From: an uncultured Pseudomonadales bacterium
GTDB taxonomy: Bacteria; Pseudomonadota; Gammaproteobacteria; Pseudomonadales; Pseudohongiellaceae
NCBI GenBank assembly: GCA_943842505.1
Contig: CALTDI010000006.1
Span: forward strand, 62,001-126,000
DNA length: 64,000 bases
Direction of reading: 5' to 3'
Shown: positions 44,456 through 54,993 of the stretch, one piece after another
Layout of the letters: every line of letters begins with the position of its first letter
Numbering within the stretch: the first letter of the stretch is position 1
Notes under the pieces: generated by a model
Database searches by the model: none
The model's input: only the letters and a program-made list of their open reading frames with translations
What the model was told of the DNA's origin: nothing
Made by a program: the position numbers and the translations under genes

Positions 44456-46464
44456 CTATTCGAATACGGCGCCATTGCCCTGAGCGATATCCATATAAAT
44501 TCGCTTGAACCCTTCTAGCAGATAACCTTCACTGATAAGTGTATCGGTGGCCGCCTCGTACTGGCTCAAGTAATCATCGAAGGACGAGTATAGGCTGGAT
44601 ATTGCACTGCGCGGATCCCGCGCCTGTGCAGCTGCGGTGCTGTTTGCCGGCAGTGGAATATATCCGCCAGACAGTCTGGCCAATGATTTCTCTGCGCCGG
44701 TACTAGGGGCACGAAGATTCCAGGGCACGAAGGTCGCTAAGGGAACTTGCGTCAGGGGTGGCAGTACCGTCGATGTGGCAGAATCGTTATTGTCGGCATT
44801 TACCGCTGGAACGAGGGCGTTGTAGTGCATATCGCTTGTTTGCGGGTGCCGGTCTATTATCCGCTCTTCCAGCCAGCGATCACCATAGTTGGCGAAGCTG
44901 GGTGTATAGTTTGCATCGGGATGATTTATGCCCTGCAACGGATTCCATGCCGCGTTATTGATGCCACTGCCTGTGTGTGAAGGAACCAGGCTGCCATCGG
45001 TAATTCGAGGATAACGCGAGGCAGGTGGATCCTCGCCATTGGCTACCCAGTCATACATCGCCACTAGCAGTGAATCGGCGATAGGCGACCACATGTTCGG
45101 GTTCCGTGGCAACTGCCCGGAAGTCGGAGCTCGCGGCACCCCATCCCCGGAGCCATGTTGTGAGCCGCCTATGGAATAGAAGCGCACCTCTTCGGGAAGC
45201 ACTGCATCTTCGGTGCCCTGTGGATTGGTATGTGGCAATGAACCACCACGAACCCAATATTCATTAGAGGTTTGAATATGCATTATCTTCGGGACGGTGT
45301 TACTGGCACGTGCCTTCCCCAGAATACTATCGGTACGCCCACTGATAGGGATCGGTGCTCTCGCCATAGGTGAAGGGGAACAGATCGTTGGGGTAGAGGT
45401 GATTCGAATGTTGACCATTGGTTCGCGTGGGCATAGCAAAGCGATTGTTAAACATACCGTAACCACTGCCTGCGATTACCGGAATAACGCCATCGAACAC
45501 TTTGCGGCCATAGAGGTCTTCGTTGAACCCGTCGTACACAAACTGTCGGAGCAGACGCCCACTCTGAGAGTTGCCCCATGCAACGGTATTGTCGATCTCC
45601 GGCAAGTTCAGTGCGGCCAAGTGTCCTGCCCCGCCGTCGCCGTGACGCATTGATGAGACCATGTCGCGAATTGCAGCCATACCGGCTCCGGCCAGAACGG
45701 GATTCTGCGCCTCGTAGATAAGCTCATAGAGTCTTCCCGGCTGAAAGCCGCCAGTCATGGTGAGGTTCACTACTGGCTGGTTGCTGTCGCTTTCCGCGTA
45801 TGACCTCTAACTGAAATTGAGAGCGCTCAACCGGAATTCGAGGGTCATTTTGATACAGTCGCTGAGTCAGGCTCGCATCACGCAAGCCCGCCGCGGTTGG
45901 TTCGTAGGCGAGATGACCACCTCCGGCGATATTCACTGTATCCGCAGCCGCTCCGACGCTCACCTCGTAACGTACCTGCCCGGTAATAGCCTGCTGCCCA
46001 GGCACCGAACCCACTATGGGTGCGTGTAGCCGCAGTCGCTCTGCACGGGGAGACAATTCGTTAATCCATCCGGTTGCCAGGTAAGTGAAGCCCATTGCGC
46101 TGAGAGGATGTTGCAATGATTGCTCCGGTGGGAACACACTCCCCCCACGATTGTTAACGTTGTAGAGCAAGCCACCATTGGCAATCGAGTCTGAAGGAAC
46201 CAAGACGCGAAAATCGGCGGAATATTCAACCAGACCCTCGTCGTTGACGGGAGCATACTCGATGTCGGTGATGGCGGTATTCGCCTCATCATTCGGATCG
46301 AGGGAAAAATACACGACTCCTGTAATCGACTCGTAGCTGAAATTTACACCGGCATCGGACAATGATTCTCGATTGCTAATCTCAACGCGCTCGATTTCTG
46401 CCAGTGAAGGAACCGAAGCGAGTAGCAGCGAGGCTGCGATAAAGAATGTTCTATATAGTTTCAT
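44456..46464 (-). pseudogene. Exported alpha/beta hydrolase domain protein, broken by two frameshifts
   Basis: Three overlapping frames make one protein of about 665 residues. Part 1 starts at ATG 46464 after AGAAGGTGGA, has a signal peptide (FFIAASLLLASVPSLAE) and runs to QLEVIR. Part 2 (NLTMTGGFQPGRLYELIYEAQNPVLAG to FPFTYGESTDP) carries the nucleophile motif WGNSQSGRLLRQF. Part 3 (SGRTDSILGKARASNTVPKI, IQTSNEYWVRGGSL onward to GNGAVFE) includes WVANGEDPPASRYP. This matches the large alpha/beta hydrolase domain (Abhydrolase_10-like) proteins, substrates unknown. Single-base removals near 45784 (GG to G) and 45344 (CCC to CC) restore the frame; the catalytic serine region is intact. Confidence 0.75.
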
Positions 46465-46583
46465 GGCAATATCCACCTTCTCTTATTATTTTAGTAAACG
46501 CCTTATTGGATGAACTAGGTGAAAATACGGTAATAGAGAGTTTTTATCATTTTTTTGGGTGAGTCAACGACTAGAAGCGCAAT

Positions 46584-47547
46584 CTAATCTGAATCTACCA
46601 ATGCGGCTCTCTTATTAATGCGATGCTGCTGAAAAACCGGCATCAGGGCGGTGAGGACGGAACCTACGACAAGAAGAAATGCCCCGAACAGAGAGAGCAT
46701 ACTGAGCCGGTCTGAGAAGGCATAGTCCGGCTGAAAGAAGACGACAAGCTTTAGAGAGCCTATTGTAAAGAGAGGTGCTAGAGCTAGAACTGCACTAACC
46801 TTTGAAGCATCCCAACAATTCAGCGCCTCGGCGAAACATCCATAGGCTACGATGGTATTCACACAACAGAATAACAACAAATAGAATTGCATTTGGGTAA
46901 GCTCGAAAAGACTTAGCGGAGAAATAAAGGGCAGCAAGACAACGATTGAGAACATATAGATCATAAACAGAATCTGAACCGAGGAAAACTTTACCAGGAG
47001 CTGTTTCTGCAGCAGCGCATACACTGTCCAGGTGATTGCGGCAAAGATAACAACGATTACGCCAATCGTTTCTCTATTCTCTAAGGTTAGTCAACTCGCT
47101 CAGTCTATCGTTAAAGAAAAGTAAAAGCCCCAACATGATCAAGACTGTACCAATCTTCTGCAGAGCGAAGAAAGGTTCTCTGTAAACGAAGACGCCACCT
47201 AGAATCAGAAACAAGGTTGTAAGTTGAATAACTGCTTCACTTGTTTCTCCGTTTACGAAATTCAAACTGTAGGAGAAAAGGAAGTAGTTGATTACCAGGC
47301 CAGTCGCCGCTAGCACCAGAAACCATTTTGTCTGCGTGTTTTGTGTGAAGAGACTAGGCAAATTTCTGCGCATTCCCAGCCAGACTAACAAAACGATGCC
47401 GGCAACGAAGAATCGATACCAGACGATGGTGATCGCATCCATCCCTGCGAGTAACTCTTTTAATGCAATGGGTAATACACCCCATAGCATGGCGGCAACC
47501 AGGGAAAGGAAGAAACCGGCAGCGTGCCTTATTGTCGGGTTGTGCAT
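46584..47547 (-). pseudogene. EamA/DMT-type transporter, interrupted by one frameshift
   Basis: Two minus-strand frames together form a 10-helix drug/metabolite transporter of about 320 residues. The first half holds GFFLSLVAAMLWGVLPIALKELL, ITIVWYRFFVAGIVLL and VYREPFFALQKIG; it ends NDRLSELTN then a stop. The second half continues in another frame with ENRETIGVIVVIFAAITWTVYALLQKQ, the start of the second EamA repeat, and ends LLVVGSVLTALMP. Reducing CC to C near 47087 fuses them. EamA transporters export amino acids or other metabolites. The start is uncertain (ATG 47547 or an upstream GTG at 47613). Confidence 0.78.
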
Positions 47548-47678
47548 GAAGGAAACCACGAATCGCACCCTGTTCGCACGAGATGCGCGAAAGGCTGCAG
47601 AAATATTTATCACTGGAAGTTACTACGACAGGCTAAATCTAACTTCTTACTCTCAAAGTTTCGAAACCTAGCTACTCG

Positions 47679-48926
47679 CTAATTTCCTGGATTTCGATAA
47701 TAGACTACATTTTGAGAACTACTGCCGATGCCAATTATATCCTTGAATCCATCAGCATTAATATCTCCGATTGCAAGTCCAGATACCGCAATACCCCCGG
47801 CATCCAGGACGCTGCGCTGCCATTTCTGTTCATTTTCATCGAAATAAAATATGGATAACTGAAAGGGTTCCGAACGACCGCCCGCTACGATTTCATCGTT
47901 GCCATCATTGTCCAAATCTACGATCTGCAGCGCATGACCGCTGGACAGATCATCGACAATCACCTCTCGATTCCAAAGAGCATTTCTATTATTGCCAGCT
48001 GTGTACACCACGACTTCATTGCCATGCCAGGGTTCAATAGTTGCAAGAAAACGCCTGTCCACTATATTTGAGGAAGCTATATCGACCATACCGATTCCTA
48101 TCTCACTAGAACCAATGGCGGGCCGCTCTTTCTCTTGATTACCCATTGCCAAATATTGTTTGGCTACTGCCTGCCCTCTGCTAGCTAGTTGAATGAGATG
48201 CACGCCATAGAAGCTGGCGGTCAGAATATCGTCGCGGCCATCATCATTCCAATCTGCGATGCTCAGACCATGTGACATCTGCAGTGACTGGTCTAGGACT
48301 ACACTGGGCCATGATCCTTTCTTCGGATCCTGTGGTATCTGATAGGCTCTAAGAGAAACATTGACACTATAGTCCGGTGCGCTGGCTCCGACACCTATAA
48401 TCGGGAGGCTAAGCAGTTCGTCTATTCCATCTCCATTGATATCGCCCCACTTAACTCGATGCGTTGTAGGAACCTGACCTATGGAGTGCATCTGCCACTG
48501 CTGGCTCTGGGTTGGGTTACCCGGATTCTCCAACCAATGCATCAAGCCACCCGCGGTGGAATTACCAAGACTAAACCCACTAGCCAGAACCAGATCGACA
48601 TCACCATCGCCATCTATGTCATTGGGCGCCGCATCGATATTGGCGGCGGTAACTGTGCTGATACTGTATTTTTCCCAGCCAGGATTTTTGTACCAGACAA
48701 ACTGCGCAGGATTGATGGAAAGCGCAACAACGTCTAGCAGGGAATCCCCGTCAATGTCGGCCAGCTCTACTCCATAGCCCCCCGGGAAATTCTCATCAAG
48801 CGATATTCTTTCAAAATTGAAGAGGCCGCGCTGCGCGTCTACTCCCTGACAACTTGTGAGGACGCAACACAGGAGAGCAGCCATCTTAAGCCTGGCTGTA
48901 TATTGCTGCTTTTTTAGTAGATGCAT
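47679..48926 (-). CDS. Exported FG-GAP/VCBS repeat protein
   Basis: About 415 residues from ATG 48926. The N-terminus MAALLCCVLTSCQG has a lipobox-like LTSC, so it is probably lipidated. The body has FG-GAP repeats with calcium-loop sequences: ADIDGDSLLDVVAL, NDIDGDGDVDLVLA, GDINGDGIDELLSL, ADWNDDGRDDILTA, VDLDNDGNDEIVAG and GDINADGFKDIIGI. It should form a calcium-stabilised seven-bladed propeller in the envelope. Role unknown; an integrin-like adhesion or ligand scaffold is possible. Confidence 0.82.
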   Translation of the reverse strand: MHLLKKQQYTARLKMAALLCCVLTSCQGVDAQRGLFNFERISLDENFPGGYGVELADIDGDSLLDVVALSINPAQFVWYKNPGWEKYSISTVTAANIDAAPNDIDGDGDVDLVLASGFSLGNSTAGGLMHWLENPGNPTQSQQWQMHSIGQVPTTHRVKWGDINGDGIDELLSLPIIGVGASAPDYSVNVSLRAYQIPQDPKKGSWPSVVLDQSLQMSHGLSIADWNDDGRDDILTASFYGVHLIQLASRGQAVAKQYLAMGNQEKERPAIGSSEIGIGMVDIASSNIVDRRFLATIEPWHGNEVVVYTAGNNRNALWNREVIVDDLSSGHALQIVDLDNDGNDEIVAGGRSEPFQLSIFYFDENEQKWQRSVLDAGGIAVSGLAIGDINADGFKDIIGIGSSSQNVVYYRNPGN

Positions 48927-49027
48927 AGAGTGAGTCTCTCGAATCAGAGCGAAGCCAAAATTGTAACTGGAAAACTTAATGCTATTGGCGCTGCAAAGCA
49001 ATCACTAATGCAGGATAGAATGTGGAG

Positions 49028-49579
49028 TCAGGATAGTTGTATGTGTCGAGAGAAACGCGTACTCAGAAATTCCATCTGGTCGGCAAGTACGTTGTGATTG
49101 GACAGATAGAGGAACTCATACTGATTCGGCACGAATGGTATGGCCAGAAGCTCCATATTTGCTTGTTCTGGCGAACGGTCGGCTTTTCGATTATTACAAC
49201 GTCGACAGGATGTAACGACATTGGTCCATACATCGATGCCTCCCCTGGAGAGTGGCTGAACATGATCTCGAGAGAGATCGTTAACAGCAAATTGGCCACC
49301 ACAGTAGAGACAGATATTTTTGTCACGACGAAATAGAAATTTGTTTTCCAGGGGTGGGTTGAACCCTTCTGCGTGAACCTTTCCTGCACAGGCCACGATG
49401 CTAGGCAGACGCAAGACGGATTGCTTGCCGCTACGATTATAGCCCCCTCGCATCTCGAAGACGGTATTTCCCAATGACCAGACGACCAGGTCTTTAACCA
49501 AAAGAGTTGCAGTCTCTTCTCTGCTAAGCCAACTTACCGGGATACCCGCTTTGTTTAACCTTAAAATCTTAGCATTCAC
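49028..49579 (-). CDS. HNH endonuclease
   Basis: A 183-residue protein with an HNH nuclease at residues about 88-140: zinc cysteines C90 and C93 (CLYCGG) and C125 and C128 (SCRRCNNRKADRSPEQA), and the catalytic DH pair D105/H106 in SRDHVQPLSRGG. The N-terminal 80 residues match the standalone HNH proteins that are common on gammaproteobacterial chromosomes (VPVSWLSREETATLLVKDLVVWSLG-like opening). It is not near phage or intron sequences here. Function is not known. Confidence 0.88.
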   Translation of the reverse strand: MNAKILRLNKAGIPVSWLSREETATLLVKDLVVWSLGNTVFEMRGGYNRSGKQSVLRLPSIVACAGKVHAEGFNPPLENKFLFRRDKNICLYCGGQFAVNDLSRDHVQPLSRGGIDVWTNVVTSCRRCNNRKADRSPEQANMELLAIPFVPNQYEFLYLSNHNVLADQMEFLSTRFSRHIQLS

Positions 49580-49745
49580 GTAGATTCACCCTACGATAAT
49601 CAACCAAAACTAGGAACACGAACTGGAACAGAAAACAACAATAATACGTCTACGCTTAATTATATCGGCGTATTGGCAACACACTAAAACTTTGGAATCG
49701 AGAGTGCAAGCGTGTCATCGATTGCAGTGTCAGATCGACGCAGTG

Positions 49746-50378
49746 CTAGGAGGCTTGATTCTTGGCGGCGAGTCGCTGTTTGCGTCGCTCCCAGGCGCCA
49801 TTGCTAAGCCAGTAGCCTGTCTGTAGGAGCAGTAGCAGAGCTAAGAATAGAGGCAGGGTGCCGTAATCGGCGCCGCCGACCTGAAAATAGAACACGGCTG
49901 TGTAGTACCGATCTTCCGTTGGATGATCCGCCGTGACAACGCCTATATAGGTGCCCTCGGCGTCGAACTCATAGCTCGCCGTATAAAAGCCACCGGGCTC
50001 GATTCGTGGCGGCTCATAGTAGACGGTTGCTGCCTCGAGGTCGTCGATAGCCAGCACATCGTCGAGAGTCGCATATCTGCCAACCTCATTAATATCACGA
50101 ATGATACGGAAATCGATGGCCATCTCCGGTAGCAGGCTGTGCAGGTATTCCATGACGAATACAGAGCGTGCGACGTCGGGGATATCTTCACAGAATTCAT
50201 CCGATTCTCTGGTTTCCGGCTGGAACACGGTGAAGTGTGCCTGCAGGAAATCGATATTGATCACACAGAGGTCGTCCTCGAAGGCGACGCCGCCGTGTGC
50301 AGCTGCATTCTGACTCGATAGAAAAGAGACAAACAGAATCAAGATCTTGAGGGTGTAGCGAGATTTGTGGAGACTCAT
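49746..50378 (-). CDS. Exported protein with C-terminal membrane helix
   Basis: About 210 residues from ATG 50378. It has a signal peptide ending NAAAHGG, a beta-rich lumenal domain (CVINIDFLQAHFTVFQPE, ARSVFVMEYLHSLLPEMAIDF, GGFYTASYEFDAEGTYIGVVTA) and one C-terminal helix (LPLFLALLLLLQTGYWLSN) followed by a basic tail. The layout matches proteins found near respiratory or copper-handling loci in gammaproteobacteria, but no such neighbours are here. Function unknown. Confidence 0.65.
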   Translation of the reverse strand: MSLHKSRYTLKILILFVSFLSSQNAAAHGGVAFEDDLCVINIDFLQAHFTVFQPETRESDEFCEDIPDVARSVFVMEYLHSLLPEMAIDFRIIRDINEVGRYATLDDVLAIDDLEAATVYYEPPRIEPGGFYTASYEFDAEGTYIGVVTADHPTEDRYYTAVFYFQVGGADYGTLPLFLALLLLLQTGYWLSNGAWERRKQRLAAKNQAS

Positions 50379-50415
50379 CAAATATTCAATGCCGGCTAGA
50401 GTTTGGCGACTCAAT

Positions 50416-50440
50416 AGTCGACCAAAGTAAAAGGTCGACT
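50416..50440. repeat. Inverted repeat, 8-base arms
   Basis: AGTCGACC and GGTCGACT separated by nine bases, just upstream of the exported protein gene; an operator is possible. Confidence 0.45.
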
Positions 50441-50520
50441 CAAAAAAGGGAGCTTACCTTACCATGTTTACTTACGCGGCGCTAAACGCAAAGCCGTGCG
50501 CCACAGTTAGTTTTGCAAAG

Positions 50521-51213
50521 CTACCAGGGGATAACATTGCCATCGTAATTGTAAAAGTTCCCGGAGCGTTCAGGGCTGAGCCCTTCGATTACCTTCATCA
50601 TGCCCGCGACACTGGTCTTGGTATCTATCAAGGCATTCGGCCCACCCATGTCGGTTAGCACCCAGCCGGGATGCAAGACCGCCGCAATGAAGCCCTCTGA
50701 AGCCAAGTCTATGGCCAAGCTTTTGACCGCACTATTCAACGCGGTCTTGGAACTACGATAGATATAGGACCCGCCTCCACTATTGTCAGCGATAGACCCC
50801 ATCTTCGAGGTGAGATACAACATCTTCTTGTCTTTACCCGCACGCAGGTTCGGCATGAGCATCTGACTTAAGATAAGAGGTGCGATGGAATTTACCTGTA
50901 GAACCGATGCCCAAACCTGCCCATCGATCTCACCAAATTTGAGGTTCGCTGGACCATAGACGCCAGCATTGTTGATAAAGACATCGACTGCCGTGCCGTC
51001 TAGCTCCTGCACAAACTCACGCATCGAATCGGTAGAGGCAACGTCTAACTGCAGAAGCTGCAAGCCATCGAACTTTTCCTGAAGCTCGCGCAAGGCATCT
51101 GCGGCGGCAAGGTCTCTGCAGGTCGCTATTACTCGATCTCCCCGTTGCAGAAACTGCTTGGTGAATTCCAGTCCGATTCCGCGGTTAGTTCCGGTAATTA
51201 AAATAGTTGCCAT
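50521..51213 (-). CDS. Short-chain dehydrogenase/reductase
   Basis: A 230-residue Rossmann-fold oxidoreductase. The cofactor motif is TGTNRGIG at residues 7-14, the NNAG motif is FINNAGVYGP, and the catalytic pair is in YRSSKTALN with a serine upstream in TSKMGSI. The NADP-favouring RDLAAADA follows the second strand. The close family is the SDR type annotated as C-factor-like; the substrate is not predictable. ATG 51213 is preferred over an in-frame upstream start. Monocistronic. Confidence 0.88.
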   Translation of the reverse strand: MATILITGTNRGIGLEFTKQFLQRGDRVIATCRDLAAADALRELQEKFDGLQLLQLDVASTDSMREFVQELDGTAVDVFINNAGVYGPANLKFGEIDGQVWASVLQVNSIAPLILSQMLMPNLRAGKDKKMLYLTSKMGSIADNSGGGSYIYRSSKTALNSAVKSLAIDLASEGFIAAVLHPGWVLTDMGGPNALIDTKTSVAGMMKVIEGLSPERSGNFYNYDGNVIPW

Positions 51214-51343
51214 CTTTGCTCCACCCACCTGATTTTCGTCAGGCTACAGTGTATCAAATCCCCGGGTGAGCTGAAGTGTTGTCTAGGCTTCTGCTATACT
51301 CCAGCGTCCTATTAAATCGTAGTTAAGCAACACAGGGATAGCT

Positions 51344-53809
51344 ATGCACAGCAGGCTCGTGGTCTCCATAACTCTCTTTGCAGTATTCCAAGCTGGAGCC
51401 CAGATGGCTCATGCCCAGGACCCAGAGGAAGTTTTGATTATTGGAGTGATCCCTTCTGGGGCAGGCCTCGATAAGTCCAAGATCCCCTTCCCCGTGCAGA
51501 ACCGCAATGCGTCTGACATAGAGAATGCGAACCCGCTGAATATCTCAGACTTTCTTCGACAAAGCTTCACCAGCGTTTCGCTAAACGATGCGCAGAACAA
51601 CCCAATGCAACCTGACCTGCAATACCGAGGCTTCACCGCCTCACCCCTGCTTGGCTTGGCACAGGGACTGGCTGTCTATCAGAACGGCGCCCGCATCAAT
51701 GAGCCGCTTGGCGATGCGGTTAACTGGGACCTACTCCCACAATCCGCGGTGCAAAGCATCACCCTATCCGGAGGAGCAAATCCATTGTTCGGCCTGAACA
51801 GTCTTGGAGGCTCGCTGGTAATCGATATGAAAGATGGCTTCAGCTCTGAGGGCACTAACGTTGAAATAAGCTCAGGATCCTTTGGTCGCACGACGGCGAA
51901 TTTCGAAACAGGCGGTAACAATGGTTCCCTGGCCTACTATGCGAACCTGGAAAGCTTTCAGGAAGATGGCTGGCGCGACCAGTCTGAATCCGATGCATTG
52001 AATTTTTATGGCAGTGTGGGCTGGCGCGACCAGTCCACTCAGCTCAATCTTAATTACCAATACGGTCAATCTGAACTAATAGGTAATGGCGCGGCACCTA
52101 CTGAGTTGCTGGCCCTAGATAGAGAAGCTATTTTCACTGGGCCTGACATTACCGAGAACGACATGCAGATGATTAGCTTCGACTATCAGCATGACGTGAG
52201 TAGCGATATTAGTTTCGGTGGAAATTTTTTCTATCGCAAGAATAAGACAAAGTCGTTTAACGGTGACGGTTCGGAATTTGCAGTGTGCAGCCTTGGTGGC
52301 ATGCCGCAACTGCTGGACGGTATCGAAGGCGACGATCTCGAAGAGCTTGGCCTCGATGACGACGACATCTGTGAGAATCAATTTGCCGATAGTGATGCCC
52401 TCGAAGCATTTCTGAATCAAACCGCTGCCATGATGGGATCGGACGACGAATTTAATCTTGAAAATTTTGCAGATGATCTATCGGGTACAGGCGTGCTTTC
52501 CGATCAGGGTATAAATAACCTGAGCGACAGAAGCCAGGAAAGTATAGGCGCCGATTTCCAATGGACCGTGAGAGGCAACTTTCTGGGCTACGATTCTCAG
52601 ATCATTGCAGGGGGTGCCTATTACCGAGGCGAATCGAATTTCGATGCGGTTCTGGAACTTGCCAATCTCGATCCAATTTCCAGACTCACGCGAGGTCTGG
52701 GCACCGGCACATTTGTCGATAGCGAGGCTACTTCTATTAATACCGAAACAGAATCCAGTAGTCTCTACATTACAAACACGATGGACTTGAGCTCGACTGT
52801 AGCCTTGACGCTATCTACCCGCGGCAATTATACCGACGTTGTACTGCGCGACAGGTCTGGCATGCGGCCCGAACTTAACGGCGACCATAATTTCTCCAGA
52901 GTCAATCCATCACTAGGCCTAACCTGGCAGGCGAATGATAGTCATAGCCTGTATGCGTCTTATAGTGAATCTTCCCGCGCACCTACGCCTATAGAGCTTG
53001 CCTGTAACGAGGGAGTCTTCGACCTTGCTGTAGCCTTTGCCATCGAAGCCGGGGAAGACCCAGCCGATGTCGATCTGGAGTGTCGCCTGCCGAATGCCTT
53101 CCTGGCTGACCCACCACTGGATGACGTGATCGCCAAGAGTTTCGAATTGGGATCACGCGGTTTTCTGGGTGATGTAGGCTATTCTCTGGGGCTGTTTCAT
53201 ACCTTGAATAAGGACGACATCCTGTTTCAGACCACAGGCCGCTCCACTGGCCTTTTCGCCAATGTAGACCAAACGCGAAGGGCGGGCATCGAATCCAGCC
53301 TACAGGGACAATGGCAGGCTTTTAGTTGGTTGATGGCCTACAGCTTCATAGAGGCAACTTTTGAAGACAGTTTTCAGGCATTGAGCCCTAACCATGCATT
53401 CGCCGACGATGAGGGTGAGATTAGAGTACGCTCCGGCGACCGTATTCCCGGCATTCCGCAGCATCAATTTAAGCTATCCAGCGATTACCAGTTCAGCAGC
53501 GGCCTCAGCCTTGGGCTGGACATACTCAGCAATGGTAATCAGGTATTGCGTGGCGATGAATCCAATCAGTTGGACGAAGTTTCCGGCTATACCATGGTGA
53601 GCCTGCGCGCGCGGTATAGCGTCAACGAGAAGCTCGAGGTATTCGCGAAGATAGACAACCTCTTCGACAGAGAATACGAGAGTTTTGGCTTACTGGGGGA
53701 AGAGCCAGCCGAGTTGGAAGTGCCTATTATTGAGGATCTGACTAATCCTGTATTCCTAGGCGCTGGCGCGCCCAGGGCTGCCTTTCTGGGCCTTCGCTAC
53801 AACTTCTAG
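51344..53809 (+). CDS. TonB-dependent outer-membrane receptor with an acidic insertion
   Basis: An 821-residue receptor with a Sec signal (VVSITLFAVFQAGAQMAHAQ). A TonB-box-like stretch EEVLIIG follows, then the plug: FPVQNRNASDIENANPLNISDFLRQ, LQYRGFTASPLLGLAQGLAVYQNGARINEP and SVQSITLSGGANPLFGLNSLGGSLVI. The rest is a 22-strand barrel ending in FLGLRYNF with the terminal phenylalanine. An insertion near residues 320-385 is very acidic (GIEGDDLEELGLDDDDICE, GSDDEFNLENFADDLSG) and has two cysteines. Plug sequence and the KIDNLFDREYESFG motif resemble receptors for cobalamin, siderophores or other carbon sources. Ligand unknown. Confidence 0.88.
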   Translation: MHSRLVVSITLFAVFQAGAQMAHAQDPEEVLIIGVIPSGAGLDKSKIPFPVQNRNASDIENANPLNISDFLRQSFTSVSLNDAQNNPMQPDLQYRGFTASPLLGLAQGLAVYQNGARINEPLGDAVNWDLLPQSAVQSITLSGGANPLFGLNSLGGSLVIDMKDGFSSEGTNVEISSGSFGRTTANFETGGNNGSLAYYANLESFQEDGWRDQSESDALNFYGSVGWRDQSTQLNLNYQYGQSELIGNGAAPTELLALDREAIFTGPDITENDMQMISFDYQHDVSSDISFGGNFFYRKNKTKSFNGDGSEFAVCSLGGMPQLLDGIEGDDLEELGLDDDDICENQFADSDALEAFLNQTAAMMGSDDEFNLENFADDLSGTGVLSDQGINNLSDRSQESIGADFQWTVRGNFLGYDSQIIAGGAYYRGESNFDAVLELANLDPISRLTRGLGTGTFVDSEATSINTETESSSLYITNTMDLSSTVALTLSTRGNYTDVVLRDRSGMRPELNGDHNFSRVNPSLGLTWQANDSHSLYASYSESSRAPTPIELACNEGVFDLAVAFAIEAGEDPADVDLECRLPNAFLADPPLDDVIAKSFELGSRGFLGDVGYSLGLFHTLNKDDILFQTTGRSTGLFANVDQTRRAGIESSLQGQWQAFSWLMAYSFIEATFEDSFQALSPNHAFADDEGEIRVRSGDRIPGIPQHQFKLSSDYQFSSGLSLGLDILSNGNQVLRGDESNQLDEVSGYTMVSLRARYSVNEKLEVFAKIDNLFDREYESFGLLGEEPAELEVPIIEDLTNPVFLGAGAPRAAFLGLRYNF

Positions 53810-53818
53810 CGCAGGACT

Positions 53819-54853
53819 CTATCTGTTGCGCAGAAAATCCACTGCCCGATCAGGAAAATCGGTGAACACGCCGTCGACATTCGCGCGAAAATAGTGAATC
53901 TCCAGCAGGTCTTCGAAACTATCCGCATAGGCTGGCACCTGCCCCGGATCCAGGCGGTAGGTGTAGGGATGAACTTGCATGCCGGCCGCATGAGCCCTAG
54001 CGACGAATTCAGTCACCTGCAGGTTTGTCTTCTGCGAACTTCTGGAAACCACGAGGCCTTTATCCGGGCCAACCCCATCGGCGAAGACCGATAACTTCTC
54101 CATGCCGTCTTCTTCGAACATCCAGGGATAAGCGGAAACTCCGCTGATCAATTGCACGAGATTCATTTCGATACCTTCTGCGGGCAGAATCTGCTCATGG
54201 ATAATCTGTAACTCTTCAAAGCTAAAGGTCTGCAGAAAAATTTTGTCCTGCTTGCTGGTATAGCCATAAGACTTAAGCATCTTCACCACAGCGGTGCTGA
54301 TATCTTTGCCTGCCTCGCGATGAAACTCGGGCGATTTTATTTCAGGGTAGATTCCTATGTTCTTTCCCGTAGATTTATTTAGCCCCTGAATTAGTTCAAT
54401 CTCTTCGGACAAGGTTGGCACACTGAAAGTGGATTTTCCCATCGGAAAACGCTCCGTGTAATCCTGCTGCTTCTCGCCATCCTCGATCTCGAAGCCTTCA
54501 CTGGCCCGCAGCTGCCCAATCTCTGCCAGAGTAAAGTCAATAGCGTAGTATCGACCGTCTTCGCGCACGCGATCGGGAAAGCGTTCGGCGACATCGGTAG
54601 TCCTGTCCAGGGTGATATCGTGCAAGACGATAAGCTGATCATCGCTGGTCATCACTACATCTTGCTCGATGTAATCCGCACCCATGGCATAGGCCATGGC
54701 TTTCGCCTGCAACGTGTGCTCCGGCAGGTAGCCACTGGCTCCGCGGTGAGCGATAACGACTTTCTGTGCCTGTGCTTGGGCGGATAGTATTGCTGTCATA
54801 AGGAGTAGACCGATAGTCTTTGTGAGGTTAAATCTGAAACGAAGAAAATGCAT
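53819..54853 (-). CDS. glpQ: Glycerophosphodiester phosphodiesterase, exported
   Basis: A 344-residue TIM-barrel enzyme with a signal peptide (TKTIGLLLMTAILSAQAQA). Catalytic His/Arg are in AHRGASGYLPEHT, metal ligands in DYIEQDVVMTSDDQLIVLHD, and the family string IGIYPEIKSPEFH confirms periplasmic GlpQ. It hydrolyses deacylated phospholipids to glycerol-3-phosphate and an alcohol. ATG 54853 is chosen because the preceding open frame lacks signal character. It ends ten bases from the TonB receptor stop, convergent with it. Confidence 0.92.
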   Translation of the reverse strand: MHFLRFRFNLTKTIGLLLMTAILSAQAQAQKVVIAHRGASGYLPEHTLQAKAMAYAMGADYIEQDVVMTSDDQLIVLHDITLDRTTDVAERFPDRVREDGRYYAIDFTLAEIGQLRASEGFEIEDGEKQQDYTERFPMGKSTFSVPTLSEEIELIQGLNKSTGKNIGIYPEIKSPEFHREAGKDISTAVVKMLKSYGYTSKQDKIFLQTFSFEELQIIHEQILPAEGIEMNLVQLISGVSAYPWMFEEDGMEKLSVFADGVGPDKGLVVSRSSQKTNLQVTEFVARAHAAGMQVHPYTYRLDPGQVPAYADSFEDLLEIHYFRANVDGVFTDFPDRAVDFLRNR

Positions 54854-54993
54854 TAGAATTACCTCTGTGCCAGCAAAAAAATATTCCATGGCCTCTAGGC
54901 GATGAATGAGAGATCGCAAGCCTAAGCGAAAAACCCTGTCACTTATAGTAGCAAGCGCACCGAGAATACGACAATAGAAAAATTAGTTGCTGC

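Noticed and set aside
49028..49579. HNH gene as part of a mobile intron or phage
   Set aside because: No intron RNA, integrase or phage genes nearby; it resembles common standalone chromosomal HNH proteins.
51344..53809. Acidic loop of the TonB receptor as an EF-hand lanthanide site
   Set aside because: The stretch lacks the DxDxDG spacing of EF-hands.
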